A stretch of 64,000 nucleotides of DNA from Coprinus comatus (GCA_034638255.1 JAWPGT010000039.1:140048-204047), one strand, 5' to 3'. Positions 36,864 through 49,151 are shown, counted from the first letter of the stretch. Program-made: numbers and translations. The notes: generated by a model not told the origin, from the letters alone.

Positions 36864-38243
36864 TATATAATCCTCCTCCAGTTGAGTAGCCTCAAAATGC
36901 GCACTTTTACACTATCAATATCTGGATACAACATAATATGAGAAGGTTTTGGTATTATGTTGTATCCAGATATTGATAGTGTAAAAGTGCGCATTTTGAG
37001 GCTACTCAACTGGAGGAGGATTATGTAGTGTACATACATAATCATTCATTCAGATATACTGTTTATAATCTCTATATACCCACAGAAAGTATATGTCATT
37101 CAGAAGTAAATATAATATACTTAATAACCCTCTAGTTGTGTAACCTCAAAATGCGCATTTTTTGACTACAAATACATACAAAAGAGGACAGTATACTGGT
37201 CTATATAATGTTTCTCCACAACTTGTGTAGCATCAAAATGCGCATATATACTAACTGATATACATCATTCATTATGAACATATTTTCAAAGAATATATGT
37301 TTATGATTTCTGTTACTACAAATACCTGCACAAGTTAAGTACCCTCAAAATGTGCTCAAATTACAAAACAATATCTATTATATATCAAGCATATATTATT
37401 ATTGTATTGTTACATAGTATATTGTATGATATAATTTCATTCTCAGCATATAATAATTAATTAATTGTCCTAAACTCTAATCAGAATAGGGTTACAATAA
37501 AACTAAAATTTTAGCATATAATCAATCAAGTTGTGAAAAGACCATAATAATAATAAGAAATATTATAGTTACATTAAGGTAGCTTTATAGGTCTGTAAAT
37601 TCATTCAGAAAGCAAATTAAGCCCTATTTTACAACATCTTTTCTTTTCCAACAAACTCTTCATATGACTTTGGATCTTCCTATTTAAGTTGTTTTTTTGG
37701 TTTTCAAACTAACATCAACAAACTAAAACAGCCTTCCTAGGCAAAAAATATAAGGGAAGACTGTTTCTCAAAGGGCAAAATGGGCAAACTAGAATGTAGA
37801 ACAGTAGTGGATAAATAAGAATAACTGAGTTTGTTGAAGCAATTACTAATTAGCCATTCACTAAGTACTGACTTAGCTACTCATATAGCACTTATTATAT
37901 ATTGCTGAATAATAATCTCTCAAGTGCTCTTCACTTAGATTAGTGTTTCACTTCAATACTTAGCATCCATGTTAGAAAACATAGTTACATATGACTTTAG
38001 GACTAGTGAGTATAGACTATTAGACTTTAGTATATAAAGGATATTATTGGCATATAACTTATTGTTCAAATCCAAGTCACCAGACTTGGAATTCTTTATT
38101 GATTAGCAAATCCTTTCATGTCCAATTTAGGACACCTGACACAGATATACTTTATGATCTCTTTTATTTTATGAGTAGAACTACTATCAATAAGAGCAAC
38201 AATTGGCAATTCAGAACAAGAAGGAAAACAAGAAGTGGAAGAA
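36864..38243. repeat. Fold-back segment, copy A
   Basis: A 74-bp arm (36864-36937), a 16-nt loop (36938-36953) and a reverse-complement arm starting at 36954 form a nearly perfect hairpin. The right arm continues to 38243 and is the reverse complement of 47548-48838. A motif like gtagcctcaaaatgcgca recurs five times at roughly 90-120 bp spacing (near 36890, 37010 reversed, 37138, 37227, 37343). It also contains a copia-2-type LTR (37832 to about 38075). Confidence 0.8.
37832..38075 (+). repeat. Copia-2-type LTR inside fold-back copy A
   Basis: Begins tgttgaagcaattac, like the LTR at 3132, with the same gctatat and gtttcac blocks and a promoter-like tatataaagg near 38031. The right end is vague (ttattgttcaa). 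Shorter than the 424-bp copia 2 LTR, so diverged or trimmed. Confidence 0.6.
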
Positions 38244-38288
38244 GACAAAGGAACATGAAGTGAGTCAGGATTAGAAAGAGCAGATAGA

Positions 38289-38804
38289 TGTTACAGTTCT
38301 ATATTTATCACACTTAATCATTACAACTAATGATAGACAACAGTATACTTTCTCTTACTTATTTCACATAGCCTCAGCCTGTAGTTTCATATAGTCTTAG
38401 ACTAGTAGTTCTTACATATCTCACTTATTGTTTTACTTATCATCTCAACTGTAGATAGTTTCACTCTCCTGTCTTGTATGTATTATGTGTAGCTTATAAC
38501 CTATACCTGTAGCTATATAAATACATTGACAGCAATAGAGGTTAAGCTCCAGCTTAATTCTATACTGTTACTATTCTACTCTCTATCTCTTCACCCTTGA
38601 TAAGCCTAGAACTTTGAGTCAACTCTAACTCTTATATGAATAGCTTACTAATAAGGAACACCTGTGATCTACAGTCTGAGTACTGTGGAGGTCATTCCCA
38701 AAAGTAGTCTCAGTAAGAATATACATTCTCTTCCTATAAACATCTTGAGAGGTCCATCACAACATTATCTATACTGAAATGGAGGTATAGGCAAGTCCAT
38801 AACA
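38289..38804 (+). repeat. Gypsy-B-type LTR, full length
   Basis: 516 bp, tgttacag to ccataaca. TATA-like tatataaa at 38514-38521, then a perfect 7-bp hairpin ttaagct-cc-agcttaa (38542-38557) at the place where the RNA would start, as in gypsy C. Flanks ataga and gtgga do not match, so it is not a clean solo LTR; 13 bp later another LTR begins. Confidence 0.75.
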
Positions 38805-38817
38805 GTGGAAGGAGAAG

Positions 38818-39952
38818 TGTTACGAGCCCACCCAAACCACTGGCCCGCACCACTACCACTGAGGAAGATTTGTTTGCTATCTTCCCTAAGCTCATTTCCC
38901 AAGACAACTCCATTACAGATGATATTGTATGACGAAGAGACTCCAAGATACCACTATGACCTAATGTTGAACTAAGTATAAGTTTCCATTTATATTTAGA
39001 AGTTTGCATTTCTCTAGCTCTAGTATTAGTTATCCATTTCGTCATTTTACTCCTATTGACTAATCTTTCATTGTGTATAGAGTAAATAGTCCCTGACCCT
39101 GATGTCTCACCTACTCCTGTTGACAACTCTTCCATTGTATATGGAGTAGTATTATAAAGCGATGACAAGTATTAGGATATAATTAGTCAGTAGCTATTTG
39201 TCATGTACTATGCCACCGACCGACCTCCTAACACATCTTCTAACCTTCCAATAGTTCCGACTGTCAATCTTGTTATTGGTTGCCAACCTCTTGGGCCTTC
39301 TGTACTTATTTGCTCATTCCTTTCCAACTTCCTATTTTGGCTATTTCCTTTTTGGTCAGCATCATCCTTTTTAGTATGTTGGCCCATTGTTCTGTTACCA
39401 TATGTTTTGATATGTTATATTCTGATATCAGTAAACAATGTATTTAATCACTAGCCACTCTTGTACATTCTTTAGTCTGATATCAACATAGTATCCACAC
39501 TCATCCTCTGTCTCTGTCTTGTTCCAACTCTAAGTCAATCTTGTCTCTACTCTCATTCTCTACCCTCCTCCATAATTCCTTCCAACATTCTTTCTGACCA
39601 TTCAGTCCTCTTGCAAGTGAGGCTAATTGCAGTACCGGAAGGGTGCAACACATACATTGAAGCTGAAGCCTCAATCCGACGTCGCTAGCTTATCCTCCAA
39701 TCCCTGTTTTAACACTATTATTAGGTACATTCCTAGAATAGTATAAATACTTGATATATTAGATGATTAAAGCCCTAAGCTTTAATCTCTTCTGTTGTAT
39801 CTCTTATACATTTTGTCTCCATACCCTTTGGTCACTAGAGAGAAAGGCCTTTGGATTGCAGCAAAGTGTTTATTGAATACATATTCCCAAATGACTGCAC
39901 TCTAGCATTTAAGTTCCAAAAGTATTCAGCTTAATGGTTCATGGTCATAACA
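38818..39952 (+). repeat. Gypsy-C-type LTR, split by another LTR
   Basis: Starts tgttacgag after the purine tract gtggaaggagaag and ends cataaca. Matches the 635-bp gypsy C LTR once the insertion 39199-39714 is removed. The tract upstream suggests a 3' LTR whose element is lost. The small LTR-encoded frame (SPPKPLARTTTTEEDLFAIF) is still open here. Confidence 0.85.
39199..39714 (+). repeat. Solo LTR of another family, nested
   Basis: 516 bp, tgtcatg to tttaaca, flanked by target duplication ctatt (39194-39198 and 39715-39719) inside the gypsy-C-type LTR. No internal sequence, so it is the product of LTR-LTR recombination. Orientation is uncertain. Confidence 0.85.
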
Positions 39953-40434
39953 TATGTACTGGTAGTCTGTGAGTCATTACTAGTTAACTATAGTGGCTAT
40001 AAGTGCCCAGACAAGTAGAGAACATTATACACAGTGAGAGAACTATCTACTTGGGTTCTAGGAAACATAAGGAAATATAAGGAAATTATTAGTCCATTCT
40101 ACTACATGCCTAAGTTGCTGTGTATTAGTGGCTATTTCAATGTATACAGGTATATGGCTGTGTGTCTGTATATATATATAGTTTGTAGTAAGTTCTTGAG
40201 GTTGTATATACTGTGCAAAACTATAAATAGTTCTTCTAGAGAGCAGTGGCATTATCTTCTACTGATTGATATTCTAGTTCTGAGTCTGAGTCATCGGACT
40301 AGGTATGGGACCAAGTTGGTAAGAGGATAAGAATAGTTTGAGCATGTTCATCATCAGAGTCAGATGATTCCAATTTGGGTGGGTTCATAACATTATTCCC
40401 TTCATTAGGAGTAATGTCTGTATTATGACCAACT

Positions 40435-42077
40435 CTAATACATGGTAGGGCCAGGGGAGTCTATGATATTGGCTTCAGCAATTGGGCTATAGTCCTCTCC
40501 ATAGAAGTTGGTGGGGAGGTGGGGTAATGGTGAGTGTATGCTAGCTTGGCGAGTGCTGGTAGTGTGTCTACTATGTCCTTCATTACAGTGTGGAGAAGGT
40601 AGTAGGATTCTTGTCCCTGTGGAATGGGACTTGTGTATCTCGAGTGATTTAGGAATGTTAATATTCTTCTTTCTGTCTGTCCTAAGGGAGTTAGATTGTT
40701 GTGAGGAAAGAATAGTGGGTTTAGTTCTTCTTTGACTAGAAGTTTCAGTAATTCTGTTGGTGAGGAATGGGTTGAGTTTGAAGTATTCTTGTCTGATTGA
40801 TTTTGGGATGGTGTCAGCTGGTTTGCCTCTGTAGGGATTGCAGGTGCAGTACTTGGCATAGTGTCCTAGGGCTTTTTGTTTGCAGTGGACACAGGTGTCC
40901 TTCTCACAGTATGGTATGTAATGGTTAAATCCACTACATGTAATACATGTAAGGGCGACTCACGTCAGCGACAAGCGGCCCGACAACTAGCAAGGAATCC
41001 AAAGTTATATTTGATCGGAAACGTATAACAGAACAGATACAATATACCTAGCAAGGAATCCAAAGAGAAAGAGTTGGGGATTCACTCGCACAGGCTACAC
41101 ACAATATATACTACTATACAAACAGAGATGCCAGCTATTGTCCTGAGGGATGTCATAACATGGACAATGGGAACAATGGGGGATGAGTCACGTGAGGGGG
41201 CAAGTCATGAAAGCATGAAGTCAGGAGGTGTTCCGATGGAAGTTGGAACATTGGAGGATTGGTCAGTAGTCAGTGTGTCGGTGTAAGGGTCGGTGAGGAA
41301 GGTCCCCTTACAATACACCAACTGTATGGTATTGCATTTGGTGACAAATATGGGGTCTCTGTACATTTGCAGGGAATGCTGGGTGGCTAAGTATCTTAAT
41401 TAGGGACTCAATTTGCAGGTTGTTGCAGTTCTGAGCTCAAAGTTCCATTGAGGCATAGCTCTTGGTGAGCCAAATGATTCATTTCTTTAGATCCTCATGT
41501 TAGGAATGCTCTAGACAGTCCCCAAGGTCAGTATCTATTGTTGGTTGAGGTTAGAAGAGCTGTGGTTGGATATTCTCTTTGGAGTTCTGGACTTGTAGAT
41601 TGTTTCTGCTTTAGGAGTTTTCTCCTTGATGAGCTTCTTGACTGCTGCTATTGCCATTATGTCATGATCTAGCCTGAGTACTGAAAATCAAAGGCAACAA
41701 ATGTCTCCTTCCATTAAGAGATTTGATGATGAGTTGATAGTGGAGATGGAGATGTTGAGCAACACAAGTCTGTTGTAGAGCATGATAAATCCTGGTAATT
41801 GTTTCCCAAATGTATTCTTCTTTATATTTTTGGCATAGTTGGTAAATAAGTGCACAGAGTTGAGGATCATTTTGATAAAAGGATTTGAGGACATGGATCT
41901 GTGTTCCAAGTAGTATGTGGGATTCAGAGGTGGTAATTCCAGTGGCATTCTCTGAATGGAGTTGCTGTTGATTCTTATTGGTAGACTCAATGAGCTTAGA
42001 GATGGGTGAGAGTATATGGTTTGTTTGTGGTTGCGTTTGGTTTGTTTGGGTGCAGATGTAGAGGGTGCAAGAGACAT
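40435..42077 (-). pseudogene. Gypsy C' accessory ORFs (two overlapping frames)
   Basis: Downstream of pol, as in gypsy C. One frame has the knuckle (CITCSGFNH, YCEKDTCVHCKQ, GHYAKYC; near 40845-40945) and ends GEDYSPIAEANIIDSP before TAG at 40435. It is free of stops for about 165 codons. The other frame is open at 40461-40859 (FLNHSRY, VMKDIVDTLPALAK) and 41688-42077 (MSSNPFIKMILNSVH). Both correspond to the two frames of gypsy C. A gypsy A solo LTR interrupts it at 40948-41312. Function unknown. Confidence 0.65.
40948..41312 (-). repeat. Solo LTR of gypsy A (long variant)
   Basis: 365 bp between target duplications ataca (40943-40947 and 41313-41317). Minus orientation. Carries the extra block of about 60 bp with a repeated caaggaatcc. 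Confidence 0.95.
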
Positions 42078-42094
42078 AAGAGGGTAAGGAATAG

Positions 42095-45000
42095 GGTCAC
42101 AGTTTGTGGGCTTTTTTATAAGTATCCAGAGTTTCTTTGGAATTCTCTAGATTTTCTTCATCTTTCCATGAATCTTCTGTAGGTGAATAGCCTTTCCATC
42201 TAACCAAATATTTTCTTTTCTTCCCTTGTCCTTTATGTTTAAGAATAGATTCCACTTCATATTCTTCTTCTCCATTTACTAAGTCAGGAGATGGTATAGT
42301 GTAGTGTTTTCCATAAGTTTCATTTTCTTCTACTAGTGTCAGTAGTTGAATGTGGAACTTATTGTGGATCTTCCATTTGATGGGTAGTTTAAGTTTGTTT
42401 ATGGTGTTTCCAAACTTTCTAGTAATGGTGAATGGACCTTCCTAGTGCTGCACAAGTTTCTTTGACTTGTACTGGATTGGCAAGTTGCAGTTGTCTAGCC
42501 AAACACATCCTACTTCCAGTGAAGGCATTGGTTTGGTAGATCTTTCTATCATGATTTGGTGCATGTGTTCATGTGCTTGTTGGGCTTGTTTTTTGGATTG
42601 TTCCAGGTATTCAAGTCGGCTGTCAATTCTAGGGAAGTTTGATGGTTCTTCCGCAGTTTGGAATATTCTTAGTGCATAGCCATACATTAGTTCAAAAGGT
42701 GTATGGGTTCTTCCAGCATGTGTTTGTAAGTTGTGGTTGAATTCAAGTATTAGATGTGATTTTGCCTAAGAGTTGGGGTTTGCTGAGCAATAGATAGCTA
42801 AGAATAGCTCTATTTCTTGATTGAATCTTTTGGTTGATCTGTCAGATTGTGGGTGATAGGTGATAGAGTATGCAGGTTCTATGTTTAGCTTTGAATAGAA
42901 CTGCTGTAGTGATTTGGCTATAAATTGGGGACTGTGATCAGAGATGATCTTCTTAGGCATTCCAAATTTTGAAAATAGCCTTTCAATTAGAAGTTCTGCT
43001 ACATCATCTGCAGTAGCAGTTTTTGTAGTGGGTATTAATAGTATTCCCTTTGTAAGTCCATGATCCACAATGGACAAAATAGAATCATGAGGGCCATCTG
43101 GAGGTAGATCGGTAATCATGTCCATGCTGATTTGGGTAAAAGGTCTGGTTAAAACAGGTCCTTTTATAGGTTGTAGTGGTGGTTTAAAGGGATGTTTGTT
43201 GATCTTGTATTGTTGGCATGTTCTGCAGCCTTTGATGTAATTGCAAACAAAAGCTTTCATTCCAGGCCAATAGCAGTATTGCACTATTTTTCAATATGTT
43301 TCGATTATGCCGGGATGTCCAGCTGTTATGTGGTTGTGCACTTATTGTAAGAGTGACTGTCTTAGGGTTAAATCATCAGGTATGACAATTTTCCCCTGGA
43401 ATCTTGTAAATCCATTATCATCTTGTTTATAAGAATCATTGTTGAGGATAGACTTGTGTTGTTTTGTAGAGTCTTTGATTCTTTGACCAATAATGTCATT
43501 GATAATGTTGATTTCGATTTGTTAAGTGAACAATGTTTCAGGCATGGCTGTAACATTGTGATTATCTTCTTCTTCCTGAGTGTGATCTGGTCTTTTGGAT
43601 AAGTAGTCTGCTGGGCCATTTTTCTTTCTAGGTATATGTTTGATTTCAATGTTGAATCATTGGATGTAAGTTGTCCAATGTGCTTGTCTTCTGTTCAGGT
43701 CTTCTGGTTTTCTCCATCTTTTGAGGTTTTTGTGATTAGACCATATAATTGTTTTGTATGGTAATCTTTCTATATAGTATCTCCATTCCTTTAGAGAACG
43801 AATGATGATGAGAAATTCTTGTTCAGAGATATGGTAATTTCGTTCAGCAGTAGTAAAACTTTTGCTATGAAAAGCAATAGAGTATTTTACTCTGTTTATG
43901 TCTTTTTGAAGTAACACTGCTCCAGTGGTATTTACTGATGTATCATATTTGATTTCAAATGGTTTTGTTTGATCAGCAATGGCTAGAACTAGTTCTTTGA
44001 GAAAGTGTTCTTTAAGACTTTCAAATGAGATTTGACATTCTTCAGTCCATTCAAATTTCTTGGTGCTTGACATTAAGGCATTGAGTAGTGCAGCAAGAGA
44101 TAAATAGCCACAGATAAATTTGTGATAGAAATTGCAAAATCCAATGAATTTTCTAACATCTCAGACTGTTTTTGGAATTGGCCATTGTTGTATGCCTTTG
44201 AGTTTGGCTTGGTCCATGGCAATATTGTTTGGAGTAACAATAATTCCAAGGTATTCCAATTGTTGTCTTTGAAACTCACATTTCTCTGTTTTGAGATAAA
44301 GATCATTGTCTTTGAGAACTTCCAGTACTTCTTTAGTTAAGCATTGAAGTTCTTCTTGAGTTTTCACATAAATGAGTATATCATCCATATATATGATTAC
44401 TCCTCCTTTGTCAATGAGTTTTCAAATAGTGAGTCCATCATTGCTTGAAATGTTGCTAGTGAATTGCACATTCCAAAGAACATCATGGTTGGTTCAAAAA
44501 GTCCTCTAGGAGTCTTGAATGCAGCTTTCCATTGATCTCCATCCTTAATTCAGATATTGTTGTATCCTAATCAAATGTCTAACTTTGTGAACCATTTGGA
44601 ATCATGAAGTTTGTCCAGTATAGATGAGATGAGTGGGATTGGATAAGCATTCTTGATTGTATATTTATTGAGATAATGATAATCTTGATATGGGTGAAGT
44701 TTTCCATCTTTCTTTCCAATAAAGAAGAATGGTGAGGCCATTGGTGATTCAGATGGTTGTTATGATCCTAGTTCTCTGGTGCACGAAGGCAGCTCGAGAC
44801 AGGCATTCAATTTCTATAAGTTAAACTACTGTTCTGGTGTTCAGGCAGAAGGTCGTAGAATGAATAGATTAGATGTAAACCAACTTGAAGCTTGAGACTT
44901 CAAGGGCTAATACATGCAACTATTTATACTGTCTACGAGTAGTCCAATAATAAGTGAAACAAAGACAAAACATATAAGCTATCTCTCCTCCTACCAAAAC

Positions 45001-45833
45001 TTGTAGCAAAGGCGAAACATGTAACAACTAAGTATGAAACTGGTAAGAGTGCAAGGGATGAGACGAGATAAAAGAAAATAACTATGCTAAAGATAAATGC
45101 ACTAACTATAGCTTTGCTGAGTAATTAGTGTAAGTCAATAATAGTTCAGTTAGAAATAGAATCAAGAGGTATTTCTGGAACTTCCTTAAAATAGTCCAGT
45201 GAGGTGCTAACATTCATAACAATGGTCGAATGTAGCCTTTTTCAAGATTTTTGTTAATAAACTTGTTGAGTTCTTCTTCTTCCAGTGGTAATAGTCTGTA
45301 TGGTTTCATAGAAATTGGTCTGAAAGTATCTTTCATTTCAATTTTATGATCTCATTCTCTTGATTTTGGAAAGTGTTTAGATACTTCCTTGTCGAATATT
45401 TGAAGATATTCTTTGAATTCTTTAGGTACGACTTTTGTTGGGTCGTCCTCTTTCTTTTATCCAAATTGTTGGGCAACTGCATTTGAGAATGATGTTTTGT
45501 TGATTTCAATATAATCATCATCTTTAATTAAGATTTGATTTATTTGAAAATTGTCCTCTGAGATTGTTTGAATCAATTGTTGAAAATGTGTTTTGTTTTC
45601 AAATAATTCAGTTCTCCATTGTAAAGTTTTGTCTGTCCAGTTGATATCTGGATTATGTTCTTGTAACCAGGGAAATCCTAGAATGATTCTGGGTTTTCCT
45701 AGTCCAATTACTTTTGCTTTAATGAGGGTTTCTTTTCCATTGATTTTGCTTGTCAATGGGCAAAATGTAGTACAAACTCTATTTCTTGTTTTGTCTGCAT
45801 TGTATACAATGATGAGATAGGGAATTGATTAAA
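42095..45833 (-). pseudogene. Gypsy C' pol
   Basis: Leftward: end of protease and its linker (GLGKPRIILGFPWLQEHNPD near 45700), RT with YMDDILIYVK near 44380, RNase H (FEIKYDTS, NYHISEQEFLIIIR; 43657-44073), integrase (MQYCYWPGMKAF, CRTCQQYK, ISMDMITDLPPDGP, AYSITYHPQSDRSTKRFNQ; 42766-43284) and chromodomain (GEEEYEVESILKH, RWKGYSPTEDSW; 42095-42300). Many stops and frameshifts. Interrupted by a solo LTR at 44758-45221. Closely similar in sequence to gypsy C pol. Confidence 0.9.
44758..45221 (-). repeat. Solo LTR, gypsy-C-related family
   Basis: 464 bp with termini tgttatgatcc and attcataaca, flanked by target duplication atggt (44753-44757 and 45222-45226) inside C' RT. On the minus strand a TATA-like agtataaata precedes a 7-bp hairpin cttgaag/cttcaag (44884-44904), the same arrangement as in gypsy B and C LTRs. 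Confidence 0.9.
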
Positions 45834-46001
45834 ATGGTAATAAATAGGTACCACTAGTTGTTTTAATTAGGTACATATGTATGTTCCTTTCATTATACAT
45901 ATGTATGTACTTTTTATTGTACATATGTCTGTATGTATATACCCATTATTATATCACACATTTTTTCATGATTAATGATAATTTTCTACACTTTTAGTTT
46001 T
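45834..46001. other. Short AT-rich stretch with repeats
   Basis: Contains three imperfect copies of tacatatgtatgt and nothing else I recognise. Confidence 0.4.
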
Positions 46002-46366
46002 TGTAAGGGGACCTTCGTCACCGACCCTTACACCGACACACCGACTACTGACCGATCCTCCAATGTTCCAACTTCCATCGGAACACCTCCTGACTTCATG
46101 CTTTCATGACTTGCCCCCTCACGTGACCCGTCCCCCATTGTTCCCATTGTCCATGTTACAACATCCCTCTGGACAATAGCTGGTGTCTCTGTTTGTATAG
46201 TAGTATATATTGTGTGTAGCCTGTGCAAGTGAATCCCCAACTCTTTCTCTTTGGATTCCTTGCTAGGTATGTTGTATCTGTTCTGTAATATGTTTCCGAT
46301 TGAATATAACTTTGGATTCCTTGCTAGTCATCAGGCCGTTCGTCGCCGACATGAGTCGCCCTTACA
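46002..46366 (+). repeat. Solo LTR of gypsy A (long variant)
   Basis: 365 bp, tgtaagggg to cccttaca, flanked by target duplication gtttt (45997-46001 and 46367-46371). Plus orientation. Confidence 0.95.
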
Positions 46367-47547
46367 GTTTTGTCATATGCAAAAAAAAAACATAACTTGT
46401 AGTAGGATTCTACTAAAGAACTCATCCATTTAGTAGACTTTTTCTCAGTTTTTATTTCTATTATTGTGATCACCACTATATTATATATGTATTCAAAAGG
46501 CTATAGATCACCACAATTAGTCTATAACCATATCTTCACCAAATAACTGCCTATATCTCTTTTAAAACCTCATAACCATTTTCTTGAGAAACCACTTGTC
46601 CCATTCATCATCTTCAGGATAGACAGTATTCCAATAGAAGTTAGTCCACTTGATATCAAAATTCTCTTCAAGATTTTGAATCATGAATAATGTGTTTCTA
46701 TGATTTAAAGGAAGACTGTTAAATTCTTCAGTAATCTCCTCTCTATTTACAACCATAGTAACCTTCTACAACTTCCAAAATATAGCTCCTGCAATAACAG
46801 AGTCACAAAGACAACCACAATGATAAAGCCCATCCTCCTGAAAATTAACACTTTTTTTCCCTCTTCCAGCTCTACTTGTCCCAACACCATGAATAAGAAT
46901 ATCATGAACCATCTTGTCCCCATCAATATGGTTGGTACTCTTATCCTTTTTAGAATGATGAAGACAATAGGTATTTCCCAAATTGTTGGTAAGAAGCTCT
47001 TCAGTAAGAGCTTCTGTTGCAAGATAGGCTTCAGGTAAATAAGAACAATATTCTTTGTTAAATACTGAAAATACCGAGTGGTGTGACCCTTGGCTTCAGC
47101 ATGTGTGCTGTGCCTCTAGAATTTGTACAAGGTTGATTTACAAATTTCTGGGAAACTTTCGGCAGAGTTTCCAGAAGACTGGAAAAGTAAGAGTGCAGAC
47201 AGTTGAGATGATAAGGAAAGTTAAGAGTATATCAAGTCAATTCTGAAACTGAGAAAATACAAACATAGCAGTGAACTATTTATATGAAATGCCATAACGA
47301 ATATAAAAGGAAATGTCAAACTAAACTGAATAGAATTGATAACTGAAGAATAAAGCAAGATAAGAAAACCCAGAATTTCTGGAGGACGGAAAAGTCCCTT
47401 TGAATAAATAATGAACAATGGAACTTCAGGAAAAATAGGGAATTAGAAAGATCAGAAATCCAGAGATTTGATATCTAATCGGAAATGTGATATGTGAACT
47501 TGGCAGAATTCAGGGTTAGTAGTCATATAATAGAATGGAATATGACA
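46367..47547 (-). other. Region with two small unknown minus-strand ORFs
   Basis: Two consecutive open pieces on the minus strand, 46766-46981 (Cys/His-containing: YCLHHSKKDK, YHCGCLCDS) and 46562-46756 (EEITEEFNSLPLNHRNTLF, WTNFYWNTVYPEDDEWDKW), lie in frames separated by one stop. They look like protein-coding sequence by composition, but I do not recognise a family. The rest (46983-47547) shows nothing. It could be a gene fragment or part of an old element. Confidence 0.35.
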
Positions 47548-49151
47548 TTCTTCCACTTCTTGTTTTCCTTCTTGTTCTGAATTGCCAATTGTTGCTCTTA
47601 TTGATAGTAGTTCTACTCATAAAATAAAAGAGATCATAAAGTATATCTGTGTCAGGTGTCCTAAATTGGACATGAAAGGATTTGCTAATCAATAAAGAAT
47701 TCCAAGTCTGGTGACTTGGATTTGAACAATAAGTTATATGCCAATAATATCCTTTATATACTAAAGTCTAATAGTCTATACTCACTAGTCCTAAAGTCAT
47801 ATGTAACTATGTTTTCTAACATGGATGCTAAGTATTGAAGTGAAACACTAATCTAAGTGAAGAGCACTTGAGAGATTATTATTCAGCAATATATAATAAG
47901 TGCTATATGAGTAGCTAAGTCAGTACTTAGTGAATGGCTAATTAGTAATTGCTTCAACAAACTCAGTTATTCTTATTCTATCCACTACTGTTCTACATTC
48001 TAGTTTGCCCATTTTGCCCTTTGAGAAACAGTCTTCCCTTATATTTTTTGCCTAGGAAGGCTGTTTTAGTTTGTTGATGTTAGTTTGAAAACCAAAAAAA
48101 CAACTTAAATAGGAAGATCCAAAGTCATATGAAGAGTTTGTTGGAAAAGAAAAGATGTTGTAAAATAGGGCTTAATTTGCTTTCTGAATGAATTTACAGA
48201 CCTATAAAGCTACCTTAATGTAACTATAATATTTCTTATTATTATTATGGTCTTTTCACAACTTGATTGATTATATGCTAAAATTTTAGTTTTATTGTAA
48301 CCCTATTCTGATTAGAGTTTAGGACAATTAATTAATTATTATATGCTGAGAATGAAATTATATCATACAATATACTATGTAACAATACAATAATAATATA
48401 TGCTTGATATATAATAGATATTGTTTTGTAATTTGAGCACATTTTGAGGGTACTTAACTTGTGCAGGTATTTGTAGTAACAGAAATCATAAACATATATT
48501 CTTTGAAAATATGTTCATAATGAATGATGTATATCAGTTAGTATATATGCGCATTTTGATGCTACACAAGTTGTGGAGAAACATTATATAGACCAGTATA
48601 CTGTCCTCTTTTGTATGTATTTGTAGTCAAAAAATGCGCATTTTGAGGTTACACAACTAGAGGGTTATTAAGTATATTATATTTACTTCTGAATGACATA
48701 TACTTTCTGTGGGTATATAGAGATTATAAACAGTATATCTGAATGAATGATTATGTATGTACACTACATAATCCTCCTCCAGTTGAGTAGCCTCAAAATG
48801 CGCACTTTTACACTATCAATATCTGGATACAACATAATACCAAAACCTTCTCATATTATGTTGTATCCAGATATTGATAGTGTAAAAGTGCGCATTTTGA
48901 GGCTACTCAACTGGAGGAGGATTATGTAGTGTACATACATAATCATTCATTCAGATATACTGTTTATAATCTCTATATACCCACAGAAAGTATATGTCAT
49001 TCAGAAGTAAATATAATATACTTAATAACCCTCTAGTTGTGTAACCTCAAAATGCGCATTTTTTGACTACAAATACATACAAAAGAGGACAGTATACTGG
49101 TCTATATAATGTTTCTCCACAACTTGTGTAGCATCAAAATGCGCATATATT
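47548..49151. repeat. Fold-back segment, copy B (inverted relative to copy A)
   Basis: 47548-48838 is the reverse complement of 36954-38243. After a 16-nt loop (48839-48854) the sequence turns back on itself and 48855-49151 mirrors the preceding arm, giving a hairpin with arms of about 297 bp, longer than in copy A. Contains the minus-oriented copia-2-type LTR (about 47717-47959) and the repeated tcaaaatgcgca motif on both arms. A short protease-like piece, LPIVALIDSSST, reads on the plus strand near 47580. Confidence 0.8.

Larger units (their letters stand above)
39955..45833 (-). mobile_element. Gypsy C' element, decayed, 5' truncated
   Basis: Minus-strand relative of gypsy C: 3' LTR 39955-40392 (tgttatgaaccc... 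in element sense, after purine tract gaagggaataa), accessory ORFs 40435-42077, chromodomain and pol 42095-45833. It is cut inside protease at 45833, so gag and the 5' LTR are lost. Two solo LTRs with target duplications are nested in it (40948-41312 and 44758-45221). It is much more AT-rich than gypsy C, consistent with age. Confidence 0.85.

Noticed and set aside
37133..37360. CRISPR-like array from the repeated tcaaaatgcgca motif
   Set aside because: Repeats are imperfect, intervals are irregular and the sequence is eukaryotic and part of a fold-back.
36863..48929. ORF of 60 codons at 36863-37045 and 48747-48929
   Set aside because: It spans the palindrome centre and reads the same hairpin on both arms; no coding features.
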